A stretch of 64,000 nucleotides of DNA from Streptomyces canus (GTDB lineage Bacteria; Actinomycetota; Actinomycetes; Streptomycetales; Streptomycetaceae): contig NZ_JAUSWW010000002.1 of assembly GCF_030815415.1 (NCBI RefSeq), forward strand, positions 1 to 64,000, read 5' to 3'. The position numbers were made by a program, and so were the translations under genes. The notes beneath the pieces were generated by a model that did not search any database, was not told where the DNA came from, and was given only the letters and a program-made list of their open reading frames with translations. Below, piece after piece: positions 16,455 through 24,022 of this stretch (positions are counted from its first letter, which is position 1; each line of letters begins with the position of its first letter).

Positions 16455-17606
16455 GTGACGTCCGATCCGACCGCTGGAGGCGCGGTGGCTGAGCCTGTCC
16501 GTGTGCGCAGGTTGACCGACCAGGAGGGGCAGAAGCTGCAGCAGATCGTGCGCCGGGGCAGTACCAACTCGGTGCGCTACCGGCGCGCGATGATGTTGCT
16601 GGCCTCGGCTGGCGGGAACCGGGTGCCGGTGATCGCCCAACTCGTGGCGGCCGACGAGGACACCGTCCGGGATGTGATCCACCGGTTCAACGAGATCGGC
16701 CTGGCCTGTCTGGACCCTCAGTGGGCGGGAGGCCGTCCCCGCCAACTCAGCCCTGACGACGAGGACTTCGTCGTCCAGACGGCCACCACCCGCCCGGTCA
16801 AGCTCGGCCAGCCCTTCACCCGCTGGTCACTGCGCAAACTTGTCGCCTACCTGCGCAGAGTCCACGGCCGGATCATTCGCATCGGCCGCGAAGCGTTACG
16901 CAGCCTGCTCGCCCGCCGCGGTGTCACCTTCCAGCGCACCAAGACCTGGAAGGAATCTCCCGACCCGGACCGCGAGGCGAAGCTGGACCGGATCGAGGAG
17001 GTCCTGGACCGCTTCCCGGACCGGGTTTTCGCTTTCGACGAGTTCGGACCGCTCGGCATCCGGCCCACCGCAGGCTCGGGCTGGGCGCCACGGAAACGCC
17101 CCGACAGGCTGCCGGCCACCTACCACCGCACTCACGGAGTCCGGTACTTCCACGGTTGCTACTCGGTCGGCGACGACCGCCTGTGGGGCGTCAACCACCG
17201 CAGGAAAGGTGCCGCGAACACGCTGGCCGCGCTGAAGTCGATCCGTGCCGCCCGGCCCGACGGCGCACCGATCTACGTGATCCTGGACAACTTGTCCGCC
17301 CACAAGGGCGCCGACGTCCGCCGCTGGGCGACGAAGAACAAGGTCGAGTTGTGCTTCACCCCGACCTACGCCTCCTGGGCGAACCCCATCGAGGCGCACT
17401 TCGGACCGCTGCGGCAGTTCACCATCGCCAACTCCCACCACCCCAACCACACCGTGCAGACCCGGGCCCTGCACGCCTACCTGCGCTGGCGCAACGCCAA
17501 CGCCCGCCACCCGGGCGTCCTGGCCGCCGAACGCAAGGAACGCGCCCGCATCCGCAGCGAGAAGGGCATCCGATGGGGCGGACGCCCCCTCGCCGCCGCG
17601 GCCTGA
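16455..17606 (+). CDS. IS630-family transposase
   Basis: 383 residues from GTG 16455, chosen because the second copy (55240-56391) has the same start and length; GTG 16434 is also open. An N-terminal helix-turn-helix part (GNRVPVIAQLVAADEDTVRD, VIHRFNEIGLACLDPQWAGG) is followed by a WSLRKLVAYLR linker helix and the DDE catalytic core: FAFDEFGPLGIRP (first Asp), YVILDNLSAHK (second Asp), NPIEAHFGPLRQF (Glu). Intact. It recognises the terminal repeats described for the element and inserts at TA. About thirty residues differ from the copy at 55 kb by eye. Confidence 0.9.
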   Translation: MTSDPTAGGAVAEPVRVRRLTDQEGQKLQQIVRRGSTNSVRYRRAMMLLASAGGNRVPVIAQLVAADEDTVRDVIHRFNEIGLACLDPQWAGGRPRQLSPDDEDFVVQTATTRPVKLGQPFTRWSLRKLVAYLRRVHGRIIRIGREALRSLLARRGVTFQRTKTWKESPDPDREAKLDRIEEVLDRFPDRVFAFDEFGPLGIRPTAGSGWAPRKRPDRLPATYHRTHGVRYFHGCYSVGDDRLWGVNHRRKGAANTLAALKSIRAARPDGAPIYVILDNLSAHKGADVRRWATKNKVELCFTPTYASWANPIEAHFGPLRQFTIANSHHPNHTVQTRALHAYLRWRNANARHPGVLAAERKERARIRSEKGIRWGGRPLAAAA

Positions 17607-17636
17607 ACGACCCGGCGAACCCATGCGCTCATAGCA

Positions 17637-18065
17637 CTAGCCAGCCGAACTGACCAAGGTCTCGAAACCTGAGCTATCGCAGTAGGACACTGCACGACCC
17701 TCAGCCCCGATGTCGCCGCCGACCGCGTTGACGGTGTCATCGAGGATGTCGGTGCCACCGTGTTCCAGGCCTGTCCGGTCAAGCCTTTTCGAGGCCTCGA
17801 TGACCGCATGCCCTGCCGATTCGGTGTTATCGAACTCGGGCGACTGGACACTCTGTCCGTCACCGGCATCGGCGTCTGGCTCGCCGGTTGTCGTGGCGTG
17901 CGCCGCGTCCTGCCAGGACCCCAGCTTGGTGCAGTAATCCCGTTGCCGCTCCTTGGCCTGCGCTGGATCGTCCGACGAACAACTGCTCATCAGGACAGCG
18001 GCAACGACAACGGCCGCTGCTCGCCTGACTGCTCGTGTAATCCCACCGCTGTGCTGCACGGACAT
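17637..18065 (-). CDS. Lipoprotein passenger gene (142 aa)
   Basis: ATG 18065 follows GGGGAGGG. The N-terminus has Arg residues, a hydrophobic core (AAAVVVAAVL) and a lipobox-like MSSC, lipidated Cys at residue 29. The mature region is short and acidic with two further Cys (near DYCTKLGSW and SYCDSSG). Its TAG stop uses the TA at 17638-17639 that abuts the internal IS end, so the C-terminus may have been fixed or shortened by an insertion. Not related to transposition. An exported, cell-surface location is inferred. No family recognised. Confidence 0.65.
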   Translation of the reverse strand: MSVQHSGGITRAVRRAAAVVVAAVLMSSCSSDDPAQAKERQRDYCTKLGSWQDAAHATTTGEPDADAGDGQSVQSPEFDNTESAGHAVIEASKRLDRTGLEHGGTDILDDTVNAVGGDIGAEGRAVSYCDSSGFETLVSSAG

Positions 18066-18201
18066 GCCCTCCCCGAAGCTTCCGCCACAGAGTATGGATC
18101 ACGAAGGTGTCGCCTTGCGCTGATCTCCGCGCATCATCAGCAACGGATCGGCGAGGAGCTGAGCACACGACCAACCCGGCGAACCTATGCGGTCACAGCA
18201 C

Positions 18202-18303
18202 TAGCTCGGTCACCGGAATGCCGTACAGCCGTGTGAAGCCCTCCGCAGCGCTGCCGGACAGCGTGCCGGTCTGCTCGGGTTGGATGTCGGTGTGTGCGGT
18301 CAT
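18202..18303 (-). pseudogene. 5' part (34 codons) of the IS-split zinc-ribbon gene
   Basis: ATG 18303, with AGGAG about 10 bp upstream, encodes MTAHTDIQPEQTGTLSGSAA to GIPVTEL; then the element end supplies three codons and a TGA. It joins in frame to 16400-15613 across the TA target. It lies 21 bp downstream of the 18325 stop, in the same transcription unit. Confidence 0.75.
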
Positions 18304-18324
18304 GGGAGCGGGTCTCCTCAGCGC

Positions 18325-18882
18325 TCAGCGGACAGTCCGTAAGGGGGCCGGGTACGTCCGGACGCTGTGGCAGGTGACCGGGGTGTCCGTGTGCGGGGCG
18401 TGGCCGTGGGTGGGGCGCAGCTCGGCAAGGATCTCGATGAGGTCGTGCTCGTACTCGACGCTGATGTCGACGTACCCGCGCCCGCAGGTGCACGGCACGA
18501 TCAGGGTGAGGACGTCCAGGGCGCCGTCGGCTTCGGTGATGCGCAGCGTGTGGTGCAGCCACAGGCCGCCGTCGAGCCACGCCACGGCTGACGGTTCCTG
18601 GCGGCCGCCGACGCCGGTCCATGCCGGGTAGCCCTGCCAGTCCATGACCTCCAGGGCGCGGGCGAGGCTGTCGGCGTACCGCTCGTAGATGTGGTGGGCG
18701 GCGGCGGTCTGCGCGTCGTCTCGCTGCTCGTCCTCACTGTCGACGTCGGCGTCGGCGGCGAGTTCGAGCAGGTAGGCGAGGGGGGAGTCCGCCGCGTAGC
18801 GGCGCTGGATGGAAGTGACGGTGTCGGTCATCGTGGTGGCTCCGTTCGGTGCGGTGATGTGGGCAAGGGATTCCGTGGGCAT
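18325..18882 (-). CDS. Hypothetical 185-residue protein
   Basis: The start at ATG 18882 has AGGAG six bases upstream; a second ATG at 18831 (GGAG upstream) would give 168 residues. The N-terminal helical part contains an acidic ELAADADVDSEDEQRDDAQ run. A central ALEVMDWQGYPAWTGVGGR and VAWLDGGLWLHHTLRITE follow, then LIVPCTCGRGYVDISVEYEH with a Cys-x-Cys. Eight bp after the WhiB stop, so co-transcribed. Function unknown; genes of this shape accompany plasmid transfer regions. Confidence 0.7.
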   Translation of the reverse strand: MPTESLAHITAPNGATTMTDTVTSIQRRYAADSPLAYLLELAADADVDSEDEQRDDAQTAAAHHIYERYADSLARALEVMDWQGYPAWTGVGGRQEPSAVAWLDGGLWLHHTLRITEADGALDVLTLIVPCTCGRGYVDISVEYEHDLIEILAELRPTHGHAPHTDTPVTCHSVRTYPAPLRTVR

Positions 18883-18890
18883 GACGGCTC

Positions 18891-19424
18891 CTACGACGCG
18901 GTCTTCAGGCTGGCTGCGAGCCGGGTGAGGTTGCGCTGCTGTTGTGCGGGGGTGAGGAGCCGGTGGGTCGGCATCGGCCCGTTGACGTCGCGGTCCAGCC
19001 GGACGACGCGGGTCTGAGACACGGTCAGCGGGTGGTTCCGGGCTGCCGCGGCCCGTGCGCGGCGGGTCTGGTCCTGTTCGGCGAGGACGTCGATCCAGTC
19101 CGGTCCGAGCCGGTCGGCCAGGCGTTTGCGGAGTTCGGTGCGCTGGCCCGGAGTGGTGGCCGCGAAGATCCCGAGGCGGGTGAGGGGCTTGTTGACCAGC
19201 GCCCACTGCAGGCAGTCCGTGGCGATGGGGCACCGGGAGCAGGCTTTGCGGGCGTGTTCCAGCCGCTTCTCCGTCGCCGCGCGGTCGTGGGTGCGATCGC
19301 CGTTGGCGAAGTCGAACAGGCGCGGATTCCGCTGGCATGCCGTGGGGGTGGGGCTGTGGGGGATCGGAAAGCGCGGGTCGGGGGCGTCGCCCGAGGGCGG
19401 CTGGTTGAGGTTGGGGCGGCTCAT
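18891..19424 (-). CDS. WhiB-family iron-sulfur regulator
   Basis: 177 residues from ATG 19424, with AAGGAGGG nine bases upstream. The Wbl cluster-binding set is complete: Cys of ACQRNPRLFDF, then C-x2-C-x5-C in ACSRCPIATDCLQWAL, followed by the turn GIFAATTPGQR in place of the usual GVWGG and a basic RTELRKRLADRL helix. The ~80-residue C-terminal extension (RRARAAAARNHPL, DRDVNGPMPTHRLL) is longer than in most Wbl proteins. Binds a [4Fe-4S] cluster and usually partners the main sigma factor; probably regulates plasmid functions. Confidence 0.85.
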   Translation of the reverse strand: MSRPNLNQPPSGDAPDPRFPIPHSPTPTACQRNPRLFDFANGDRTHDRAATEKRLEHARKACSRCPIATDCLQWALVNKPLTRLGIFAATTPGQRTELRKRLADRLGPDWIDVLAEQDQTRRARAAAARNHPLTVSQTRVVRLDRDVNGPMPTHRLLTPAQQQRNLTRLAASLKTAS

Positions 19425-19507
19425 GACTGTTGAGCCCTCCTTGCGGAGTGGTCGGGAAGAACACGGGAGGTCAGGTGTGGTCGCTTTTCGGCGTGCGGGC
19501 TGCGTGG

Positions 19508-20185
19508 TCATCCGACCGGCAGGTGGGTGCCCGGGCGGCCTGGACGCCGGCCGTGGACTGCGGGTGTGTAGGCGTCGTGGCGGGTGGCGACGTAACCGCG
19601 GACCTCGGAGCCGTTCTTGACCCGGTACATGGCCATGTCCGCGCCGCGCAGCAGACGGGACGCACTGGCCGCGTCGGGCAGGTCGGCGGCGCGGGCGGTG
19701 CCGATGGACACGGCCGGGCGCAGACGGTGTGTCCCGCAGGCGACGGGCTGCGCCAGCTGGTCGGCGAGCGCGGTGACGTCCCGGACGGTCGCGGCCGGCG
19801 ACAGCAGCACGGCGGCGGCGAACTCGTCGCCTCCCAGGCGCGCTGCGAGCCCGCCGCGGGCCTGCGCCCACGCGCCGATACGGTGCCCGATCGCGGCGAT
19901 CAGGACGTCACCGGCGGCGTGCCCGAGGGTGTCGTTGACCGCCTTGAGGCCGTCGGCGTCGGCGACCAGGACGTGCAGCTGCTCGCGGTCGGCGGCGGCG
20001 AGGCGGGTGATGCGGTCCATCAGGACGTCGCGGCCGGACAGGCCGGTGAGCGGGTCGCGGCGTGCGGTGCGCAGCTGGCGGCGTACGCGGACGTCGTCGG
20101 CAACGACGGCCAGGGCGAGCGGCACGGCGGCCGCGGCGATGGCGAATGTGCGGGGTGGCAGCCGTAAGACGCTGGAAGGAGGCAT
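19508..20185 (-). CDS. GGDEF-domain protein (predicted nucleotide cyclase)
   Basis: 225 residues from ATG 20185 (GGAG upstream). One N-terminal membrane helix (about 12-30), then a full GGDEF domain: ARRDPLTGLSGRDVLMDRI, VLVADADGLKAVNDTLGHAAGD, and the signature RLGGDEF at ~117-122. There is no RxxD inhibitory site five residues before it. The conserved active-site residues suggest activity; the known product is c-di-GMP, but related GGDEF enzymes make other cyclic nucleotides. The C-terminus is a ~35-residue basic tail. It lies 166 bp downstream of a PycTM-type gene with two hairpins between. Confidence 0.85.
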   Translation of the reverse strand: MPPSSVLRLPPRTFAIAAAAVPLALAVVADDVRVRRQLRTARRDPLTGLSGRDVLMDRITRLAAADREQLHVLVADADGLKAVNDTLGHAAGDVLIAAIGHRIGAWAQARGGLAARLGGDEFAAAVLLSPAATVRDVTALADQLAQPVACGTHRLRPAVSIGTARAADLPDAASASRLLRGADMAMYRVKNGSEVRGYVATRHDAYTPAVHGRRPGRPGTHLPVG

Positions 20186-20220
20186 GATGGCTCCGTTCTT
20201 GCCCTTGCGGGCGGGGATAG

Positions 20221-20339
20221 GAGAGGCGCACCCAGGCTGTCCAGGCGTAGGGGTGCGCCTCTCGCTGTGTGAGGGAGTCGGGCGTCTGCCCGGCCCTGAG
20301 CACCGCCCCGGGCGCGGCGTGCGCCACTACCCGGGGCGG
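20221..20339. terminator. Two strong hairpins between PycTM and GGDEF genes
   Basis: 20221-20233/20251-20263: 13-bp stem, 17-nt loop. 20303-20312/20330-20339: 10-bp stem, 17-nt loop. Both lie between the 20352 stop and the 20185 start, so read-through into the GGDEF gene is probably attenuated or that gene has its own promoter. Confidence 0.65.
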
Positions 20340-20351
20340 TCCGCGGGACCG

Positions 20352-20831
20352 TCAGAACAGGGCGCTCAGGGCTGCCAGGAGGAGCAGGGCGAGGGCGGCG
20401 AGGATCGTGTCGACGGCGCGTTGCAGGAGAGCGAACTTGCGCGCGGCGATGACGGACAGGACGCGGATGCGGGCGGCGCGGGTGTCGCCGGTCATGCTGG
20501 CCAGGATCGAGGCGTCGTCTCGCAGGCCTGCCCAGTACGGAAAGCTCGCGCGGTCGGTGCCTCCCAGGCGGGGCCGGACGACCAGGAGCAGCAGCACGGC
20601 GGCCGCCGCCAGGGCGAGGACGGCGGTACCACCCAGCGCCGCCGTCACGGGCGGCATGGGCGTGCCGGCCATCGAGGCGAGCCCGGCGAGGACGGCCCCG
20701 GTGAAGGCGAGTAACAGGCTGGCTTTGCTGTCGGTGCGGGCGATCTTCGCGTCGGTGTCCTGCACGGCGTGGTCGAGGGCCTGGTCAAGGGTGTACGTCG
20801 TGCAGGACGCGGTGTCGGGTGTGGTCGTCAC
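20352..20831 (-). CDS. PycTM (DUF5706)-like membrane protein
   Basis: 159 residues. The N-terminal helix DQALDHAVQDTDAKIARTDSK leads straight into two membrane helices (about 38-57 and 63-86); a cytoplasmic segment (FPYWAGLRDDASILASMTGD, then a basic helix) precedes a C-terminal hydrophobic helix (139-159). The TDAKIARTDSKASLLLAFTG signature is that of the Pycsar transmembrane effector family, which kills or depolarises cells when a cyclic nucleotide binds. No uridylate/cytidylate cyclase is adjacent; the nearest nucleotide-signalling gene is the GGDEF protein. Its start overlaps the upstream gene by 47 bp. Confidence 0.75.
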   Translation of the reverse strand: MTTTPDTASCTTYTLDQALDHAVQDTDAKIARTDSKASLLLAFTGAVLAGLASMAGTPMPPVTAALGGTAVLALAAAAVLLLLVVRPRLGGTDRASFPYWAGLRDDASILASMTGDTRAARIRVLSVIAARKFALLQRAVDTILAALALLLLAALSALF

Positions 20832-21273
20832 AGGCGGGTTCTCCTGGGGTCACGTAGGTGCTCGGGTCGGCGGGCGTGCCGTCGTGGCACTCCAGGCAGG
20901 TGCCGAGAGTGCGCAGCGGGAGGCAGTGGTGGTAGCGCCGGCCGCACGGCCCGGGGCAGGTCTGCCGGGCCGCCATCGCCCGGTCGAGCGCCCATTCCTG
21001 AGCGAGCGTCGGCACCCGTTTAGGCAGGGCGACGGTGAGGTCGTAGAGGAAGGCGCGGGTGCGGTGGGTGCAGGACCACTGCGGGGTGTACCGGCAGCGA
21101 GCGCACCGCAGAATGCCGACCGGGCCGTGGCCTCCGGGACTGACGCCACGCTCCCGCAGCTGACGTCGCGTGAGCAGATGATCGGGGCACGCCCCGCGGT
21201 CGTACTCGGGCAGGCCCTGCGCCCCCCGGAGCAGCCGCGCGACCTCGCAAGCGGGACGGCGGTGGGGTCGCAT
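20785..21273 (-). CDS. RRQRL-motif zinc-binding protein
   Basis: 162 residues from ATG 21273, coupled to the 35-codon ORF upstream by TGATG. Signature TRRQLRERGVSPGGHGPVGI, then CARCR, CTHRTRAFLYDLTVALPKR, CPGPCGRRYHHCLP and CLECHDG: four Cys/His pairs consistent with two zinc sites. Proteins of this type are near-universal in Streptomyces conjugative elements, usually beside the transfer genes as here; function unknown. The C-terminus overlaps the start of the PycTM gene. Confidence 0.75.
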   Translation of the reverse strand: MRPHRRPACEVARLLRGAQGLPEYDRGACPDHLLTRRQLRERGVSPGGHGPVGILRCARCRYTPQWSCTHRTRAFLYDLTVALPKRVPTLAQEWALDRAMAARQTCPGPCGRRYHHCLPLRTLGTCLECHDGTPADPSTYVTPGEPACDDHTRHRVLHDVHP

Positions 21274-21380
21274 CACCGCGTCCAGGTACCGGGCAGCCGT
21301 ATCGGGCGCTGCGGGTAGCGGGTGCCGGGGCGCTGCGGGCGGGGCCGGCCGATCCGGCGGCGCGGGCGAGGAATAAGCAC
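21273..21380 (-). CDS. Arginine/proline-rich 35-residue peptide, coupled leader
   Basis: GTG 21380 has GGAGG seven bases upstream, the best ribosome site in this stretch. It encodes VLIPRPRRRIGRPRPQRPGT and ends at TGA 21273, overlapping the ATG of the next gene. That gene has no ribosome site of its own, so translation of this leader probably delivers ribosomes to it. Whether the very basic peptide itself has a role is unknown. Confidence 0.5.
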   Translation of the reverse strand: MLIPRPRRRIGRPRPQRPGTRYPQRPIRLPGTWTR

Positions 21381-21441
21381 GGTCGGGTCCTCCAGGAGTG
21401 AGTGGGTGGTCGGCCGCGCCCCGCCGCGCAGGGCGGCCTGG

Positions 21442-21654
21442 CTACGGCGTGTCCGAGGCGGTGGAGGGCGAGCTGGTGGCCGTCGGGCCCGGCGACGGCG
21501 CGGTGGCCGGGGTGTCGGTGCTGTTCTGGGAGCCGAGGACGACGGCGAGTCCGACGCCGGCGCCCACGGCTATGCGCTTCAGGAGCGACGGCTTGGGCGG
21601 CGGGTTGGGGATGAACCAGCCCGGTATCGGCTGCGGCTGGGGATTCCGGGGCAT
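21442..21654 (-). CDS. Small proline-rich membrane protein
   Basis: 70 residues, GAGGAG before ATG 21654. Pro-rich N-terminus (PRNPQPQPIPGWFIPNPPPK), one hydrophobic helix (about 28-42, IAVGAGVGLAVVLG), and a Ser/Thr/Pro tail outside. Located directly downstream of the VirB4-like gene; may be an accessory of the transfer channel. No family recognised. Confidence 0.65.
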   Translation of the reverse strand: MPRNPQPQPIPGWFIPNPPPKPSLLKRIAVGAGVGLAVVLGSQNSTDTPATAPSPGPTATSSPSTASDTP

Positions 21655-21782
21655 GGCAAAGCTCCTCGTTATCGAAGAGGGAGTGGGGGCGGGGCTGCAC
21701 GGGCCGGTCGGCCTGTCCGGTCCTCACGCCCGCGCCGGGGCACGGGGGTGAGGGCCAGGCAGTGCGCCCGGGGCAGGGATGC

Positions 21783-21820
21783 GCTGAGGGCCCGCACCGT
21801 GTGGGGTGCGGGCCCTCAGC
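21783..21820. terminator. 16-bp hairpin after the VirB4-like gene
   Basis: GCTGAGGGCCCGCACC/GGTGCGGGCCCTCAGC with a 6-nt loop, 19 bp beyond the 21839 stop. Marks the end of the core transfer transcripts or an attenuator. Confidence 0.75.
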
Positions 21821-21838
21821 TGGGGCGGTATGGGCCAG

Positions 21839-24022
21839 TCAGCCGGACGGCAGCCGTTTGCCCGTGGTCGCGTCGTAGGCGAGGCCGGTGGGCGAGAGCC
21901 GGACAGCCAGAGACACTGCCCGGCTGCCTTCCTTCCATTTGCGGCCGCCGACCGCGATGCGCACGGTGACGTCGGCGAGTGGATCGTCGACCGGGAGCGT
22001 GATCTCCGGGTCGCGGGGCCACTTGCCGTTGTCCAGTGTGGAGCTGGCGCTCTCGCCGCCGCTGTCGATGCGCAAAAAGCGGGCGTTCGGGTCGAAGTAG
22101 CTGCGGAGCTCCAGCACGACTCGCTGCTTGTCGCTGCTCCAGTGGGCGACCACGTCGGCCTTGACACCGTCTATATCGAGAGCGGCCTTTGACCTGCCCT
22201 GGTAGGCGGCCGCCTTCGCCGTGCGCTCCTCCTGCTGCTCCTGGTCCTGGCTGGCCTGCGAGATACCGGCGAGGGTGATGCCCAGCGCGGCAATGCCAGC
22301 CACGTAGGGCCATACCCGACGCCGGCGCGGCCGCGGTTCCTCGGTCACCTCAGTGACGGCCGAGGCGGGCGGCTCAGGCGCACTGTGCTGAGCCTGTGTG
22401 CCGTCGGGGTTGTCTACGTCTTCGGACCGCTCCCTGCCCATGCCCATGCGATCGACGGTAGCGCGGAGCCAAATGGCCTTGCCCCGGTTTCCGGACAGCT
22501 CCGCAACTTCCGCCCGCGTGGACATCCATGACATGGCTTCAGCGGACAGAATGCCGTGCGCGGTGATGTCCTCTCGCTCGCCGATCGCGGCGAGTTGGGC
22601 GGCCTCGCTGAAGCGGCCCTCTCGTGCGGCCTGGAGCACGTCGTCGTGCCGGGTGTCGATGACGTTCGGCGGCATCTCCCACCCCCAGTCATCGGCGGCC
22701 GCCGGTTCCGGCGCGGGCTGGGTGCTCGTGTCGTCCACGAGCTCCGCTTCCACGATCTCCCCGTCGAGGGTTTCCGCGTCGAGCAAGTCGGCGGCCTGCT
22801 CTCTGTCGTCGTGCTCATCGTCCAGGGCGGCGGCCTCGCGGTCGGCGTGGGCCTGCTGGGCTGCACGGCGCCGGGTGCCGGTGTCGGTGAGCCGGGCCTC
22901 TTGGTCGTCGATGACGGTCTGGATGATGTCGACGTAGGCGGGGCCCACCTTCCATACGGCCTGACCGGGCCCGAGGTCGGGGATTGCGTCGATGGCCCAC
23001 TGAGGCAGACCGAGGAGCGCTCCGGTCAGCGCGGCCTCATCCCGTCCGAGCCGCCCCACATGGGCTATCTCGCACAGCCGCGCCAGGTCCTGCGCGCGGC
23101 CCTGTCCCAGGTCGGACAGCGTGTGCATCACGACGTTCATCTCCAGCGCCGCTTTGCGGGAGTTCTTCAGCAGCCGTTGGATCAGTTCGGTGGTGGCGGG
23201 GGACAGCAGGATCTGCCACGCCTCCTCGAGGACCAGGTGCCGGTGCACGGCGGCCGACTGGCGCAGCCACACCTGTTCCACCCAGCACGCAACGGCCGCC
23301 ATGAGCGAGGGAATCGCCGGAGAGTTGCGGTCCATGCGCGTGAAGTCGAAGGACAGGATGGGCAGATCGGTCGGCGGCAGCGCCGAATCCTCCCCGTCGA
23401 AAATGCCTCGCAGCGATCCTTCGGTGTAGCGGGACAGTGCCATGGCGGCGCTCTCGCCCCACTCAGCGAGGCGGGCGGCGGGCCACCGGCCGTCCTGCGG
23501 GTTGACCAGTGCGTCGGTGAGCCCGTTGAGGTTGGTGGCCTTGGGGTGGTTCAGGGCGTGCTGAAGGGCGTGCGTCGCCTGCGTGGTGAGGGCGTCCGGT
23601 TCGCTCGCCAGGATCAGCGAGCGCACCAGCTGCTCGCGCACCGGGGCTGAGAACAGGTCCGAGCAGGGGTTGAGGGTGAAGGCGCCGGCCTCGATGACCA
23701 GGCCTCCCAGATCCCGCACGAGGGGGGCCCACTCGCCTGTGGCGTTGTCCTCGCCGAAGGAGTCGACGACGACGGCCTGGTGCTGCTGCTCCAGGATCTC
23801 CCGGCGGATACGCACCTTGGCCGTGGTGGACTTTCCCGAGCCCAGTCCCCCCAGCCCGATGCTGTTGGTCGACGGCAGGATCCTCATGTCGGCCAGTACG
23901 GGTGAGAGGTGGAACGCGCGCCCGTCCAGCAGGGAGCGGCCGATGGGGATTCCGGGGAATCCGGCCGCACTGGCGACGAACGGGGCGGTGATCGCGGCGT
24001 GCGAGGTAGCGAGGCGGATCAA
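21839..24022 (-). CDS. VirB4-like conjugation ATPase with membrane-anchored C-terminal extension
   Basis: 727 residues from TTG 24022, which overlaps the previous stop (TTTGA). RecA-type core: Walker A GGLGSGKST (58-66), VVVDSFGED, Walker B HLVLEEAW (263-270), HTLSDLGQ sensor region, GRLGRDE. After residue ~430 comes an acidic linker, then RRRRVWPYVAGIAALGITLA, a single membrane helix at ~571-590, and a ~135-residue probably extracytoplasmic beta-rich domain. Energises the mating channel. The added TM plus outer domain is unusual for VirB4. The N-terminal VirB4 part appears to be encoded separately by 24019-25122. Confidence 0.8.
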   Translation of the reverse strand: MIRLATSHAAITAPFVASAAGFPGIPIGRSLLDGRAFHLSPVLADMRILPSTNSIGLGGLGSGKSTTAKVRIRREILEQQHQAVVVDSFGEDNATGEWAPLVRDLGGLVIEAGAFTLNPCSDLFSAPVREQLVRSLILASEPDALTTQATHALQHALNHPKATNLNGLTDALVNPQDGRWPAARLAEWGESAAMALSRYTEGSLRGIFDGEDSALPPTDLPILSFDFTRMDRNSPAIPSLMAAVACWVEQVWLRQSAAVHRHLVLEEAWQILLSPATTELIQRLLKNSRKAALEMNVVMHTLSDLGQGRAQDLARLCEIAHVGRLGRDEAALTGALLGLPQWAIDAIPDLGPGQAVWKVGPAYVDIIQTVIDDQEARLTDTGTRRRAAQQAHADREAAALDDEHDDREQAADLLDAETLDGEIVEAELVDDTSTQPAPEPAAADDWGWEMPPNVIDTRHDDVLQAAREGRFSEAAQLAAIGEREDITAHGILSAEAMSWMSTRAEVAELSGNRGKAIWLRATVDRMGMGRERSEDVDNPDGTQAQHSAPEPPASAVTEVTEEPRPRRRRVWPYVAGIAALGITLAGISQASQDQEQQEERTAKAAAYQGRSKAALDIDGVKADVVAHWSSDKQRVVLELRSYFDPNARFLRIDSGGESASSTLDNGKWPRDPEITLPVDDPLADVTVRIAVGGRKWKEGSRAVSLAVRLSPTGLAYDATTGKRLPSG

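Larger units (their letters stand above)
16401..18201. mobile_element. IS630-like element with a lipoprotein passenger gene
   Basis: The outer ends match each other: GTGCTCTGACCGCATAGGTT at the left and GTGCTGTGACCGCATAGGTT inward from 18201, both continuing CGCCGGG. They are flanked by TA at 16399-16400 and 18202-18203, the target duplication of IS630/Tc1-type elements. Excision restores an interrupted reading frame exactly. A third, more diverged end (GTGCTATGAGCGCATGGGTT inward from 17637) with its own TA lies just behind the transposase. The unit is therefore either a transporter IS that picked up a gene, or a basic IS (16401-17637) nested beside a solo end. Confidence 0.8.

Noticed and set aside
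16401..17637. Treating the first IS as a simple 1237-bp element with ends at 16401 and 17637
   Set aside because: The inner right end is the more diverged one, and only removal of the larger 16401-18201 unit restores the interrupted gene. The inner end is kept as a secondary feature.
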